A stretch of 64,000 nt of DNA, from assembly GCF_027359925.1 (NCBI RefSeq), contig NZ_CP114767.1, positions 2,046,001 to 2,110,000 on the forward strand, read 5' to 3'. A model generated the notes under the pieces. That model was not told the DNA's origin, did not search any database, and was given only the letters and a program-made list of their open reading frames with translations. This document shows positions 34,928 through 42,581 of the stretch, piece by piece (positions within the stretch are counted from its first letter, which is position 1; each line of letters starts with the position of its first letter). The position numbers and the translations under genes are program-made. This DNA comes from Hymenobacter canadensis. Lineage in GTDB: Bacteria > Bacteroidota > Bacteroidia > Cytophagales > Hymenobacteraceae.

Positions 34928-36144
34928 GCAGCCTGCAGCGCCTTTCCTGGCACCCCGACTTGGCCCCAGCCGCCCGCCAACGCCAGTTGGTGGCGCTGGC
35001 GCTAAGCAGCGGGCGGCCCGTGGCGCTGTGGCGGCTGCCGGGCGCCGCGCACGCCCAACTATGCCTGAGTTTGCGGGTAGAAGCGGCCTATGTGGGGCTG
35101 CCACCCGCGCTGGAGCCTACCGCACCGGCCGGTTTCGCCTTCTTCCCCTTCCAGGATTCCGACCACAACCCGCCGCTGTTTCTGCCGGCTGACCTGTTTT
35201 TTGATCTGGCCCAGCCCGACGAAATCCAGGTCAGCAGCACGGCGGCGGCGCGGCTGCCAGCTCTGCGGCAGCAGTTTATGGCGCTGGCCCCGGCGGCCGC
35301 TTTGCCCTGGCACGTGAGCCCGCAGCCCGCCCCGGCGGCGGCCTCGCAGCCTGAGTATGAGGCGCTGGTGACAGCCGGCGTGGCGGCCATCACCAGCGGA
35401 CAGGTGCAGAAAGTGGTGAGCAGCCGGGCCGTGCGGCGGGAGCTGCCGGCGGGGTTTGATGCTCTGCAGGCCTTCGAGGAGCTGCAGGCGCGCTACCCCA
35501 ACGCCTTTGTCTCGGTGGTGAGTGCGCCGGGCGTGGGCACCTGGCTGGGCGCGACGCCCGAGGTGCTGGCCGAAGTGGGGGCCGACGGCATATTCCGGAC
35601 GATGGCGCTGGCCGGCACGCAGCCGCTGCTGCCGGGGCATCGGCCCAGCGAGGCTATCTGGCGGCAGAAGGAAATCGAGGAACAGGCCCTGGTGGCGCGC
35701 TACATCGTCAACTGCTTCAAGCAGCTGCGGCTGCGCGAGTACCAGGAAACCGGCCCGCGCACCGTGGCCGCCGGTGAGGTGCTGCACCTGCGCACCGACT
35801 TTGCCGTGGACCTGCGCAAGGTGCCGTTTGCCACGCTGGGCACCGATATGCTGCGGCTGCTGCACCCTACGTCGGCCGTGGGCGGCATGCCCCGGCAGGC
35901 AGCTCTCGACTTCATTGCCCGCCACGAAGGCTACGACCGGGCCTACTACAGCGGCTTTCTGGGCCCCGTAAACCTGCCCGACGCCGGCGTGGCCCGCCTC
36001 TACGTGAACCTGCGCTGCCTGCAGCTGCGGCCCACCGAGGCCATCCTCTACGCCGGCACCGGCCTCACCGTCGACTCCGACCCAGCCCGCGAGTGGCAGG
36101 AAACCGAACTAAAGCTGCGCACCGTAGGCGCTATTCTGAAGTAA
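34924..36144 (+). CDS. menF: Isochorismate synthase
   Basis: 406-residue chorismate-utilising enzyme that makes isochorismate, the first committed step of menaquinone synthesis. Blocks: VQKVVSSRAVRRELP, GTWLGATPEVLAEV, MALAGTQPLLPG, IWRQKEIEEQALVARYIV, LLHPTSAVGGMPRQAA, GYDRAYYSGFLGPV and YAGTGLTVDSDPAREWQETE. The start is a GTG at 34924 that overlaps the menI TGA (GTGA), pointing to translational coupling. Earlier in-frame codons lie inside menI. Its stop codon falls inside an inverted repeat. Confidence 0.94.
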   Translation: MSSLQRLSWHPDLAPAARQRQLVALALSSGRPVALWRLPGAAHAQLCLSLRVEAAYVGLPPALEPTAPAGFAFFPFQDSDHNPPLFLPADLFFDLAQPDEIQVSSTAAARLPALRQQFMALAPAAALPWHVSPQPAPAAASQPEYEALVTAGVAAITSGQVQKVVSSRAVRRELPAGFDALQAFEELQARYPNAFVSVVSAPGVGTWLGATPEVLAEVGADGIFRTMALAGTQPLLPGHRPSEAIWRQKEIEEQALVARYIVNCFKQLRLREYQETGPRTVAAGEVLHLRTDFAVDLRKVPFATLGTDMLRLLHPTSAVGGMPRQAALDFIARHEGYDRAYYSGFLGPVNLPDAGVARLYVNLRCLQLRPTEAILYAGTGLTVDSDPAREWQETELKLRTVGAILK

Positions 36145-36242
36145 CGCCAAGCTCCAGCTTGGTGACTCGTTGAACGTCTCGGCCCGTCAGCTGTTCAACG
36201 CACACCGTTCACCGACTCACCAGGCTGGAGCCTGGTGTTACT
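36141..36242. repeat. Inverted repeat, family C copy 1, overlapping the menF stop
   Basis: GTAACGCCAAGCTCCAGCTTGG at the left and CCAGGCTGGAGCCTGGTGTTAC (both shown in part as GTAAC-CCAAGCTCCAGCTTGG and CACCAGGCTGGAGCCTGG) form the ends. Each end is itself a small palindrome. The menF stop codon (36142-36144) lies in it. The first half recurs alone at 51865-51888. Confidence 0.8.
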
Positions 36243-36246
36243 GACT

Positions 36247-38172
36247 ATGCAAGCCGTCCATAACATCCCCGAAATCTGCGCGCAGCTGGGCATCACCGAC
36301 GTGGTACTCTCGCCGGGCAGCCGGTGCGCGCCGCTCACCATTGCCTTTGCGCGCCACCCGGGTATTGCGGTACGCACGGTACCCGATGAGCGGGCGGCGG
36401 CCTTTATTGCCCTGGGTCTGGCGCAGGCGCAGCGGCGGGCGGTGGCGCTGGTGTGCACCTCCGGCACGGCCGGCCTCAACTATGCGCCCGCCGTAGCCGA
36501 GGCCTACTTTCAGCAGATTCCGCTGGTGCTGTTCACGGCCGACCGGCCACCGGAATGGATTGATCAGCTTGATGGCCAGACCATCCGGCAAACCGACCTG
36601 TACGGAGCCCACGCCAAAGGCTCGTTCACGTTTCCGGCCGACACCGCGCACGCCGATGCCCAGTGGCACGCCACGCGGATTGTGAGCGAGGCAATTGGGC
36701 TGGCGCAGCAGTTTCCGGCCGGGCCGGTGCAGGTGAATGTGCCGCTGCGGGAGCCGTTCTATCCTAAGCAGGGCGAGGAGTTGCAGTTTGGCCCGGTGAA
36801 GGTGACGCGCGAGCTGCCCGGCCGTCCCCAGCTGCCGGCCGCCGTGCTACACGAGTTGCGCGACGCCGTCCAGCGCACCAGCCGCGTGCTGGTGGTAGCC
36901 GGCCAGCACCCCGCCGACACCGAGCTGCTGCTGGCGCTGCAGCAGTTTGCCGCCACCCACCACGTGCCCGTCGTCGGCGACCTGATTGCCAACCTGCACC
37001 TGCCCGCTGCCGCCGGCTACGACCAGCGCCTGCGCCCGCTGGGCCGCCAGGACGTGTTTATGGCCGTGCCGGAGCCGGGCCTGAAAGAAGCCCTGAAGCC
37101 GGAGCTGCTCATCACCTTCGGCCAGTCGCTGATTTCCAAGGCCCTCAAGCTCTACCTGCGCAACGCCAAGCCGGCCCAGCATTGGCACATCCAGCCCGCC
37201 GGCGCCGTAGCCGACACGTTCCAGTCGCTGACCAAAGTGGTGCGGATGGAGCCGGTGGATTTTTTTGCAGCGCTGAGTGAAGTCAGTGTACATCCGCACG
37301 AAACCGCTCACCAAGAACAGGCTACTCGTTCGATTCCAGTTGGACCCACCACAAACGTGAAGCCGCAGGGATTCGAACCGTCTGCGTCATCCATCATTGC
37401 CAGAGCCGACGCCACCCGCGTAGCCTCACGCCCGCAGCCGCTAGGCGAGCCGGTGCGGCTGAGCTGGCCCACGCCGGACGCCGACCCGGCCAAAGCAGCG
37501 TACCTCAAGCCCTGGCTGGCCGCCGAAAGCTGGGCCACGAACTTCCTGCAGGACTTCATACAGCAGCCCAACCAGCCGTTCAACGAATTCACGGCCATCT
37601 ACCACGCCCTGCAGCACCTCCCCGACCGCACAGCGCTGCACCTGGCCAACAGCATGGCCGTGCGCTACGCCAACATCCTGGGGGTGCCGGCCGGCCGCAC
37701 CGTGGAAATATTCGCCAACCGCGGCACCAGCGGCATCGATGGCTGCACCAGCACGGCCGTGGGCGCGGCCCTGGCCCAGCCCGGCCGGCCGGTGGTGCTG
37801 CTCACCGGCGACGTGGCCTTCTTCTATGACCGCAACGCTTTCTGGCACAACTACCCTATGCCCAATCTGCGCGTGGTGCTGCTCAACAACCACGCGGGCG
37901 GCATTTTCCGGCTCATCGACGGGCCCCGCCAGCAGCCCGAGCTGGAGGAGTTCTTCGAGACGCGGCAGCCGCTGCGCGCCGAGAATACGGCCCGGGATTT
38001 TGGGCTGCGCTATTTCGCCGTTTCCACATTTGCTGAACTAGAGTCGGCGTTACCGGTTTTCTTTGCAGCCGAAACCGGCGCGGCGCTGCTCGAAATCACC
38101 ACCGACAGCGCCACCAACGCCGACTTTTTTGAACACTACCGGGCCTTGGTCCGCACTTCTTTTTCCTCGTGA
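36247..38172 (+). CDS. menD: MenD (SEPHCHC synthase) with an in-frame insert
   Basis: Thiamine-diphosphate enzyme that joins 2-oxoglutarate to isochorismate. Conserved blocks: NIPEICAQLGITDVVLSPGS, CTSGTAGLNYAPAVAEAY, LFTADRPPEWIDQLDGQTIR, NRGTSGIDGCTSTAVGAALA (ThDP site), LTGDVAFFYDRNA and LLNNHAGGIFRLID. At 641 residues it is about 60-80 longer than usual. The excess lies around residues 345-400, between FFAALSEV and VRLSW, and has low complexity plus sequences like tRNA 3' ends. The frame is kept, so a functional protein is likely. The ATG at 36247 is preferred to a GTG at 36235 inside the upstream repeat. Confidence 0.92.
   Translation: MQAVHNIPEICAQLGITDVVLSPGSRCAPLTIAFARHPGIAVRTVPDERAAAFIALGLAQAQRRAVALVCTSGTAGLNYAPAVAEAYFQQIPLVLFTADRPPEWIDQLDGQTIRQTDLYGAHAKGSFTFPADTAHADAQWHATRIVSEAIGLAQQFPAGPVQVNVPLREPFYPKQGEELQFGPVKVTRELPGRPQLPAAVLHELRDAVQRTSRVLVVAGQHPADTELLLALQQFAATHHVPVVGDLIANLHLPAAAGYDQRLRPLGRQDVFMAVPEPGLKEALKPELLITFGQSLISKALKLYLRNAKPAQHWHIQPAGAVADTFQSLTKVVRMEPVDFFAALSEVSVHPHETAHQEQATRSIPVGPTTNVKPQGFEPSASSIIARADATRVASRPQPLGEPVRLSWPTPDADPAKAAYLKPWLAAESWATNFLQDFIQQPNQPFNEFTAIYHALQHLPDRTALHLANSMAVRYANILGVPAGRTVEIFANRGTSGIDGCTSTAVGAALAQPGRPVVLLTGDVAFFYDRNAFWHNYPMPNLRVVLLNNHAGGIFRLIDGPRQQPELEEFFETRQPLRAENTARDFGLRYFAVSTFAELESALPVFFAAETGAALLEITTDSATNADFFEHYRALVRTSFSS
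37324..37382. other. Two facing tRNA-3'-end-like sequences inside menD
   Basis: Plus strand 37324-37351 reads as T-stem ACTCG, loop TTCGATT, CCAGT, then TGGACCC, A, CCA, with four of five T-stem pairs possible. Minus strand 37382-37357 reads GACGGTTCGAATCCCTGCGG then CTTCAC. Neither has a matching 5' acceptor, D-arm or anticodon arm nearby, so these are not tRNA genes. They lie in the extra segment of MenD. Confidence 0.5.
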
Positions 38173-38280
38173 ACGACACTGCGAAACACTGCGTCAACAC
38201 TGCGAAACACTGCGAGAAATAGCATACAACGACTTTTCTCGCAGTGTTTCGCAGTGTTGACGCAGTGTTTCGCGGTGTTC
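38171..38280. repeat. Long inverted repeat of GCGAAACACT units (family F)
   Basis: Each arm is about 47 bases, built from the repeating words GCGAAACACT and GCGTCAACACT; the arms are complementary and flank a short AT-rich loop (TAGCATACAACGAC). It begins just after the menD stop and ends 16 bases before the menB start. Confidence 0.85.
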
Positions 38281-38296
38281 TAAACCAGTTCTTTCT

Positions 38297-39121
38297 ATGT
38301 CAGAACAACTCACTTGGACTCCGATCAAGGAGTTCCGCGAAATCCTCTTCACCCAGCACGGAGGCATCGCCAAAATCAGCATCAACCGCCCGCAGGTCCA
38401 CAATGCCTTCACGCCGCTCACGGTGCAGGAGATGATTGAGGCCATGCGCATCTGCCAGGACCGCACCGATATCGGCGTCATCATCCTCACGGGTGAGGGT
38501 GGCAAGGCCTTTTGCTCGGGCGGCGACCAGAGCGTGCGCGGCCACGGCGGCTACGTGGGCGAGGACACCGTGCCCCGCCTGAACGTGCTGGAGCTCCAGA
38601 AAATCATCCGCTCCATCCCGAAGCCGGTGGTGGCTATGGTGGCCGGCTGGGCCATCGGGGGCGGCCACGTGCTGCACGTAGTCTGCGACCTAAGCATAGC
38701 CGCCGAAAACGCCCGTTTCGGCCAGACCGGCCCGAACGTGGGTTCGTTCGACGGCGGCTTCGGTGCCTCCTACCTCGCCCGCGTGGTGGGCCAGAAGAAG
38801 GCCCGCGAAATCTGGTTCCTCTGCGACCAGTACGACGCGCAGGAAGCCCTCGACATGGGCCTCGTGAACAAAGTGGTGCCGCTGGACAAGCTGGAGGAAA
38901 CCACCGTGGCTTGGTGCCACAAAATCCTACAGAAAAGCCCGCTGGCGCTGCGCATGCTCAAATCCAGCTTCAACGCTGAGCTCGACGGGCAGGCTGGCAT
39001 TCAGGAGCTGGCCGGCAACGCCACACTGCTCTATTATCTCTCCGAGGAAGCCAAGGAAGGCCGCAACGCCTTCATCGAGAAGCGCCAGCCCGACTTCTCG
39101 AAGTACCCCAAGTTCCCGTAA
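38297..39121 (+). CDS. menB: 1,4-dihydroxy-2-naphthoyl-CoA synthase
   Basis: 274-residue crotonase-fold enzyme that closes the second ring of the naphthoquinone. Blocks: [96 protein letters not shown] and the closing [18 protein letters not shown]. Length and sequence are typical of MenB, so the call is firm. The start at 38297 gives [15 protein letters not shown] terminator follows 26 bases after the stop. Confidence 0.97.
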   Translation: MSEQLTWTPIKEFREILFTQHGGIAKISINRPQVHNAFTPLTVQEMIEAMRICQDRTDIGVIILTGEGGKAFCSGGDQSVRGHGGYVGEDTVPRLNVLELQKIIRSIPKPVVAMVAGWAIGGGHVLHVVCDLSIAAENARFGQTGPNVGSFDGGFGASYLARVVGQKKAREIWFLCDQYDAQEALDMGLVNKVVPLDKLEETTVAWCHKILQKSPLALRMLKSSFNAELDGQAGIQELAGNATLLYYLSEEAKEGRNAFIEKRQPDFSKYPKFP

Positions 39122-39146
39122 CGGCGGCGCTCCATCAACGAGTAGC

Positions 39147-39182
39147 AAACGGCCTGCCCCATCGTTGGGGCAGGCCGTTTTT
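39147..39182 (+). terminator. Terminator hairpin after menB
   Basis: The stem AAACGGCCTGCCCC / GGGGCAGGCCGTTT encloses a six-base loop and ends in TTTTTA. It separates menB from the following hypothetical gene. Confidence 0.88.
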
Positions 39183-39307
39183 ATTCTGCATAGTGGCTTA
39201 TCAAGCGCTGTACAGCAGTTTTAGGATACGGCAGCGCTATATTGAGCCGCGGCGACGGCCAGGGCTGCCTGCAACACAGTTCGTCGTCTTAACCTCATTT
39301 TTCCGCA

Positions 39308-39817
39308 ATGGCTGACTATCAGGTAAAATCACATTCTACCCGCACTTTCACACTACGGGAAGCAGACGCCGTACTGGGCGAGCTGACGTACACCGAGTGG
39401 TTTTCTTTTAAAGCGCTGCTAAATCTGAGCGACAGCCCGCCTCTGCAAATCGAGCCGAAGGGTTTCTGGGGCACCACCATCGAGCTGAAAGAGCAGGGTG
39501 AAGTACTACTGAGCTTCAAGATGCACTGGAACGGCAATATTCTGCTGAAGTCCCGGATGGGCGGCGTGAACCAGACCTTCGTTCTGAAAAGCCGCTCGCT
39601 GCTGAAAAACGAGTACGTTTTGCTGAACAAAGCCGATCAACAACTCCTACTGATCCGGCCCGACTTCAGATGGAACAGCGCCAACTACGACTACACTATC
39701 AGCAGCAACGAGGATTTTGAAGCGCTGGCTGCCAAGCATGTGCTCTTGCTGATTGCCGTTCATTGCACCAACTATTACCTGACGATGATGACGTCAACCG
39801 TCCTTCTCTCGGCATAA
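39308..39817 (+). CDS. Hypothetical protein, 169 aa
   Basis: Family not recognised. Starts MADYQVKSHSTRTFTLREAD. The middle is beta-rich with regularly spaced hydrophobics (LSFKMHWNGNILLKSRMGG, FVLKSRSLLKNEYVLLNKAD); the last 30 residues are hydrophobic (HVLLLIAVHCTNYYLTMM) and could lie in or on a membrane. It lies between menB and menE but has its own upstream gap of 125 bases after the menB terminator and is less GC-rich than the men genes. Confidence 0.72.
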   Translation: MADYQVKSHSTRTFTLREADAVLGELTYTEWFSFKALLNLSDSPPLQIEPKGFWGTTIELKEQGEVLLSFKMHWNGNILLKSRMGGVNQTFVLKSRSLLKNEYVLLNKADQQLLLIRPDFRWNSANYDYTISSNEDFEALAAKHVLLLIAVHCTNYYLTMMTSTVLLSA

Positions 39818-39937
39818 CCGCTTCTCACATAGTGGCTGAACACTTTTGGACTGCTGTTGTGAAATAGCCGCAGAAAATACGGACGCTTGCCGCGCTTAAT
39901 GCCTATCTTTCTCAACAGGCCTCATTTCCCTTCCACA

Positions 39938-40312
39938 ATGAAAAACGTCCTCCCTTTGCTGCTCTCGCTGCTTTTGCTGCTGGCCACTTCACCTGAGCTA
40001 CGCGCCCAATCGGTATCAGGCCCAACTTCGAGCATGGCTGCTCCTAACCCAGCCGTACCGGTGTTGCAGGTGGATGCGTCCTGTGGCCAATGCCGGTTTG
40101 GACTGAAGGGCAAAGACTGCGACTTGGCTATCCGCATGGATGGGAAGGCATATTTTGTAGATGGCACCACCATCGACTCGCACGGCGACGCGCATGCCGA
40201 TAACGGCTTCTGCAACACGGTGCGCAAAGCCGAAGTGCAAGGCTCAGTGGTTGACAACCGGTTTAAAGCAACTTACTTCCGTCTTCTACCAGAGCCCACG
40301 AAGTCCAAGTAG
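39938..40312 (+). CDS. DUF6370 family exported protein
   Basis: 124 residues. Signal peptide MKNVLPLLLSLLLLLATSPE ending LRAQ. The mature part has the family pattern VDASCGQCRFGLKGKDCDLA, KAYFVDGTTIDSHGDAHADN, GFCNTVRKAEVQG and RFKATYFRLLP. Four conserved cysteines (CGQC, DC, FC) suggest disulfides or metal binding in the periplasm. The family has no known function. The ATG at 39938 is set by the signal peptide. Confidence 0.85.
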   Translation: MKNVLPLLLSLLLLLATSPELRAQSVSGPTSSMAAPNPAVPVLQVDASCGQCRFGLKGKDCDLAIRMDGKAYFVDGTTIDSHGDAHADNGFCNTVRKAEVQGSVVDNRFKATYFRLLPEPTKSK

Positions 40313-40446
40313 ACACCGCAGCTGCCTGAAGGATATTTAGAGAACTATTGGCAGCAGTCTGTCCTGCCTTCAGCATAAGCTTGCTGAAGCATTTCTATCG
40401 TTTTAGATAAGCGTACTGCGCGTCTTGCTACGGTTGCTCGCAGGCC

Positions 40447-40659
40447 TCAGAATATCGACCCATAGGCTTCGCAGCCGCTGCACCAGCCGAAGAAGTCGCG
40501 CAGCCGGGCATCCTTTTCCTGCCGCTTGCGCTGTTTGCGGGCTTCGCGCAAGGCGCGGGTACCGGTTTTGGTAGCGTCGAGGTAGTGGCGCAGCGTGATG
40601 CAGCGTCGGAGCACGACGGTTTTGACCAGGGCAAACGGGTTGGGGGCGGCAGTGGTCAT
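40447..40659 (-). CDS. Small basic hypothetical protein, 70 aa
   Basis: Starts MTTAAPNPFALVKTVVLRR and continues as a strongly basic helix (TRALREARKQRKRQEKDARL), ending DFFGWCSGCEAYGSIF with a Cys pair. No family recognised. Support comes only from its protein-like composition compared with the other frames, and from an isolated position opposite to its neighbours. A half copy of a family A repeat (40371-40401) lies on its downstream side. Confidence 0.45.
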   Translation of the reverse strand: MTTAAPNPFALVKTVVLRRCITLRHYLDATKTGTRALREARKQRKRQEKDARLRDFFGWCSGCEAYGSIF

Positions 40660-40881
40660 GGCAGAAGCAAAAAGTATAAGCCTGCCACTTAATATACCTT
40701 TTTTTCTGGTCTGCAACCAGGCGCGCAGCATAATTCCTCGCACACCTCAGGGAGTTTTGCGGGCAATGGTGGTTGTGTTCGGGCGCGGTGGGCAGCCACT
40801 GTAGCGGCCCGCAGCCCACGCCGGAAGCTTGCCCCGGCACTTTGCACCCGGCAAGGTGCCAGTCCCTGCCCGCGCTACACT

Positions 40882-41334
40882 ATGAACAACCCCGATTTTC
40901 ACCTGGCCATCCAGCGCATTAGGCGGCTACACTGGCTGCATTTCCCGGCGCAGGCTCTGCTGATGGCCGCCGTGGTGCTGGCCGCCGGCCGGCAGCTAAG
41001 CCCGGCCGGGGCCGGCCCCGAGCCCCGACTGGCCACCTGGCCCGCGCTACTGGGTTTGGGCGTGCTGCTGCCAATGGTAGCCGCGCTACTTTATGCCACG
41101 GCCCGCCGGCTCCGCCCTAACCTGCGCCGGCTGGCCGAAGAAAATCTGCGCATCTACAAAAGCCGCCTGATTTTGCGCAACAGTCTGCTGAATTTGCTAA
41201 GCTTGCCGCTGCTTATCGGCTATTCCCTGACCCGCACCTGGTGGCAGCTGGCCAGCGCCGGGCTATTGGTGCTGGTCTTGTGCCTGGCTACGGCTCCTTC
41301 CGCCAAGAAATACCAACGCTGGCTGCTACGCTGA
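40882..41334 (+). CDS. Membrane protein of unknown function, coupled to menE
   Basis: 150 residues with four hydrophobic segments in two pairs (about 20-38, 50-72, 108-122 and 124-140) and a basic linker between them (ATARRLRPNLRRLAEENLRI). The order fits two hairpins in the inner membrane. Its stop codon overlaps the menE start as TGATG. It stands where menC or menA might be expected in a men operon but resembles neither. Confidence 0.78.
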   Translation: MNNPDFHLAIQRIRRLHWLHFPAQALLMAAVVLAAGRQLSPAGAGPEPRLATWPALLGLGVLLPMVAALLYATARRLRPNLRRLAEENLRIYKSRLILRNSLLNLLSLPLLIGYSLTRTWWQLASAGLLVLVLCLATAPSAKKYQRWLLR

Positions 41335-42509
41335 TGCTGCCAAGGCCTTTTTCCTCTATGAATACTTCCGCTACCTCCGCCGACCTGCTTCTGCCCGATT
41401 CTCTCCTGCTCAACGGCCGCGAGTTCCGCTACGCCGATATTCAGCAGTATCCGGCCAACTCGCCGCAGGACCTGAACGGCTACGAGGCCCGCGTACTGGA
41501 CTTTGTGCGGCAGTGGCTGAACGGCGCCCAGGAGTTCGGCCTGCGTACCTCAGGCTCCACGGGCAAGCCCCAGCTGGTGCAGATGAAGCGGCGGCAGCTG
41601 GAAGCCTCGGCCCGCCGCACCGGCGACTACTTCGACCTAGGCCCCGGCGACCGGCTGCTGGTGTGCCTGAACTGCGAGTTTGTGGGCGGCCTGATGATGC
41701 TGGTGCGCGGCCTGGAGCGGCGCATGCACCTGACCATCGTGGAGCCCCACGCCGACCCGCTGGCGCTGGTGCCAGCCGGCGCCGAGTTCGACTTCACCTC
41801 CTTCGTGCCGCTGCAGCTGCGCACCGTGCTCGATGCCGGCCACGCCCCGCGCCTCAACCGCATGAAAGGCATTCTGGTGGGCGGCGCGGCCGTGGAGCGC
41901 AGCCTCGAAACCGAAATCCGGAAGCTAAAAGTGCCGGTGTACGTGACGTACGGCATGACCGAAACCGCCTCGCACATTGCCCTGCGCCGCCTCAACGGCC
42001 CCGACGTGCAGACCACTTACCGCGTGCTGCCCGGCATCCACGTCGGGCAGGATGCGCGCGGCTGCCTCACCGCCCGCGCCGACGTCACCCTCGACCAGCT
42101 CATCATCACCAACGACCGGATAACGCTTTCCGACGACGGCCACCGCTTTGAGTGGCTGGGCCGCGCCGACTTCGTGATTAACAGCGGCGGCGTGAAGGTG
42201 CAGGCCGAGAAGGTGGAACTGGTGCTGGAAGTGGCCCTCACGGAGCTGGGGCTGGGCCGCCGCGCCTTCGTGGCCGGCCGCCCCGACCCGCGCCTGGGCG
42301 AGCAGGTAACGGCGTTTCTGGAAGGCGCGGCCCTGCGCCCGCAGCAGCAGCAGCAGCTTCTGGCCCTGCTCAGCCAGCGCCTCGACAAGTACGAAGTGCC
42401 CCGCGACATGGTGTACGTGCCGCAGTTCCGCACCACCGCCTCGGGCAAGCTCGACCGGCTGAGTACCGTCCGCGGCCTCGCGCCCGCGCCGGGTGTGGGC
42501 GGCCGGTAG
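41334..42509 (+). CDS. menE: o-Succinylbenzoate-CoA ligase
   Basis: 391-residue adenylate-forming enzyme that activates o-succinylbenzoate. The phosphate-binding loop is LRTSGSTGKPQLVQMKR, followed by LNCEFVGGLMMLVRGLE, YVTYGMTETASHIALRRL, RFEWLGRADFVINSGGVKVQ and the C-terminal FRTTASGKLDRLS with the catalytic Lys. It is shorter than typical acyl-CoA synthetases, as MenE often is. The start at 41334 overlaps the previous stop; MNTSATSADL at 41358 is also possible. Confidence 0.93.
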   Translation: MLPRPFSSMNTSATSADLLLPDSLLLNGREFRYADIQQYPANSPQDLNGYEARVLDFVRQWLNGAQEFGLRTSGSTGKPQLVQMKRRQLEASARRTGDYFDLGPGDRLLVCLNCEFVGGLMMLVRGLERRMHLTIVEPHADPLALVPAGAEFDFTSFVPLQLRTVLDAGHAPRLNRMKGILVGGAAVERSLETEIRKLKVPVYVTYGMTETASHIALRRLNGPDVQTTYRVLPGIHVGQDARGCLTARADVTLDQLIITNDRITLSDDGHRFEWLGRADFVINSGGVKVQAEKVELVLEVALTELGLGRRAFVAGRPDPRLGEQVTAFLEGAALRPQQQQQLLALLSQRLDKYEVPRDMVYVPQFRTTASGKLDRLSTVRGLAPAPGVGGR

Positions 42510-42581
42510 CGGGCTAGCGCCAATATTAATTATGTGAAATTATCCGTTGATTTGTGCAAGTTCCTATTCTGCACCCAATCA

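Noticed and set aside
36235..36237. GTG as the menD start
   Set aside because: It lies in the family C repeat; the ATG at 36247 gives the family N-terminus.
37324..37382. A complete tRNA gene inside menD
   Set aside because: Only T-arm and 3' acceptor-like parts are present on each strand; no 5' acceptor, D-arm or anticodon arm at the right distance.
38171..38280. CRISPR-like array of GCGAAACACT units
   Set aside because: The units are about 10 bases, without spacers of constant length, and they form one inverted repeat; no cas genes nearby.
40882..41334. menA (prenyltransferase) candidate
   Set aside because: Too short, with four segments only and no NDxxD-type motif.
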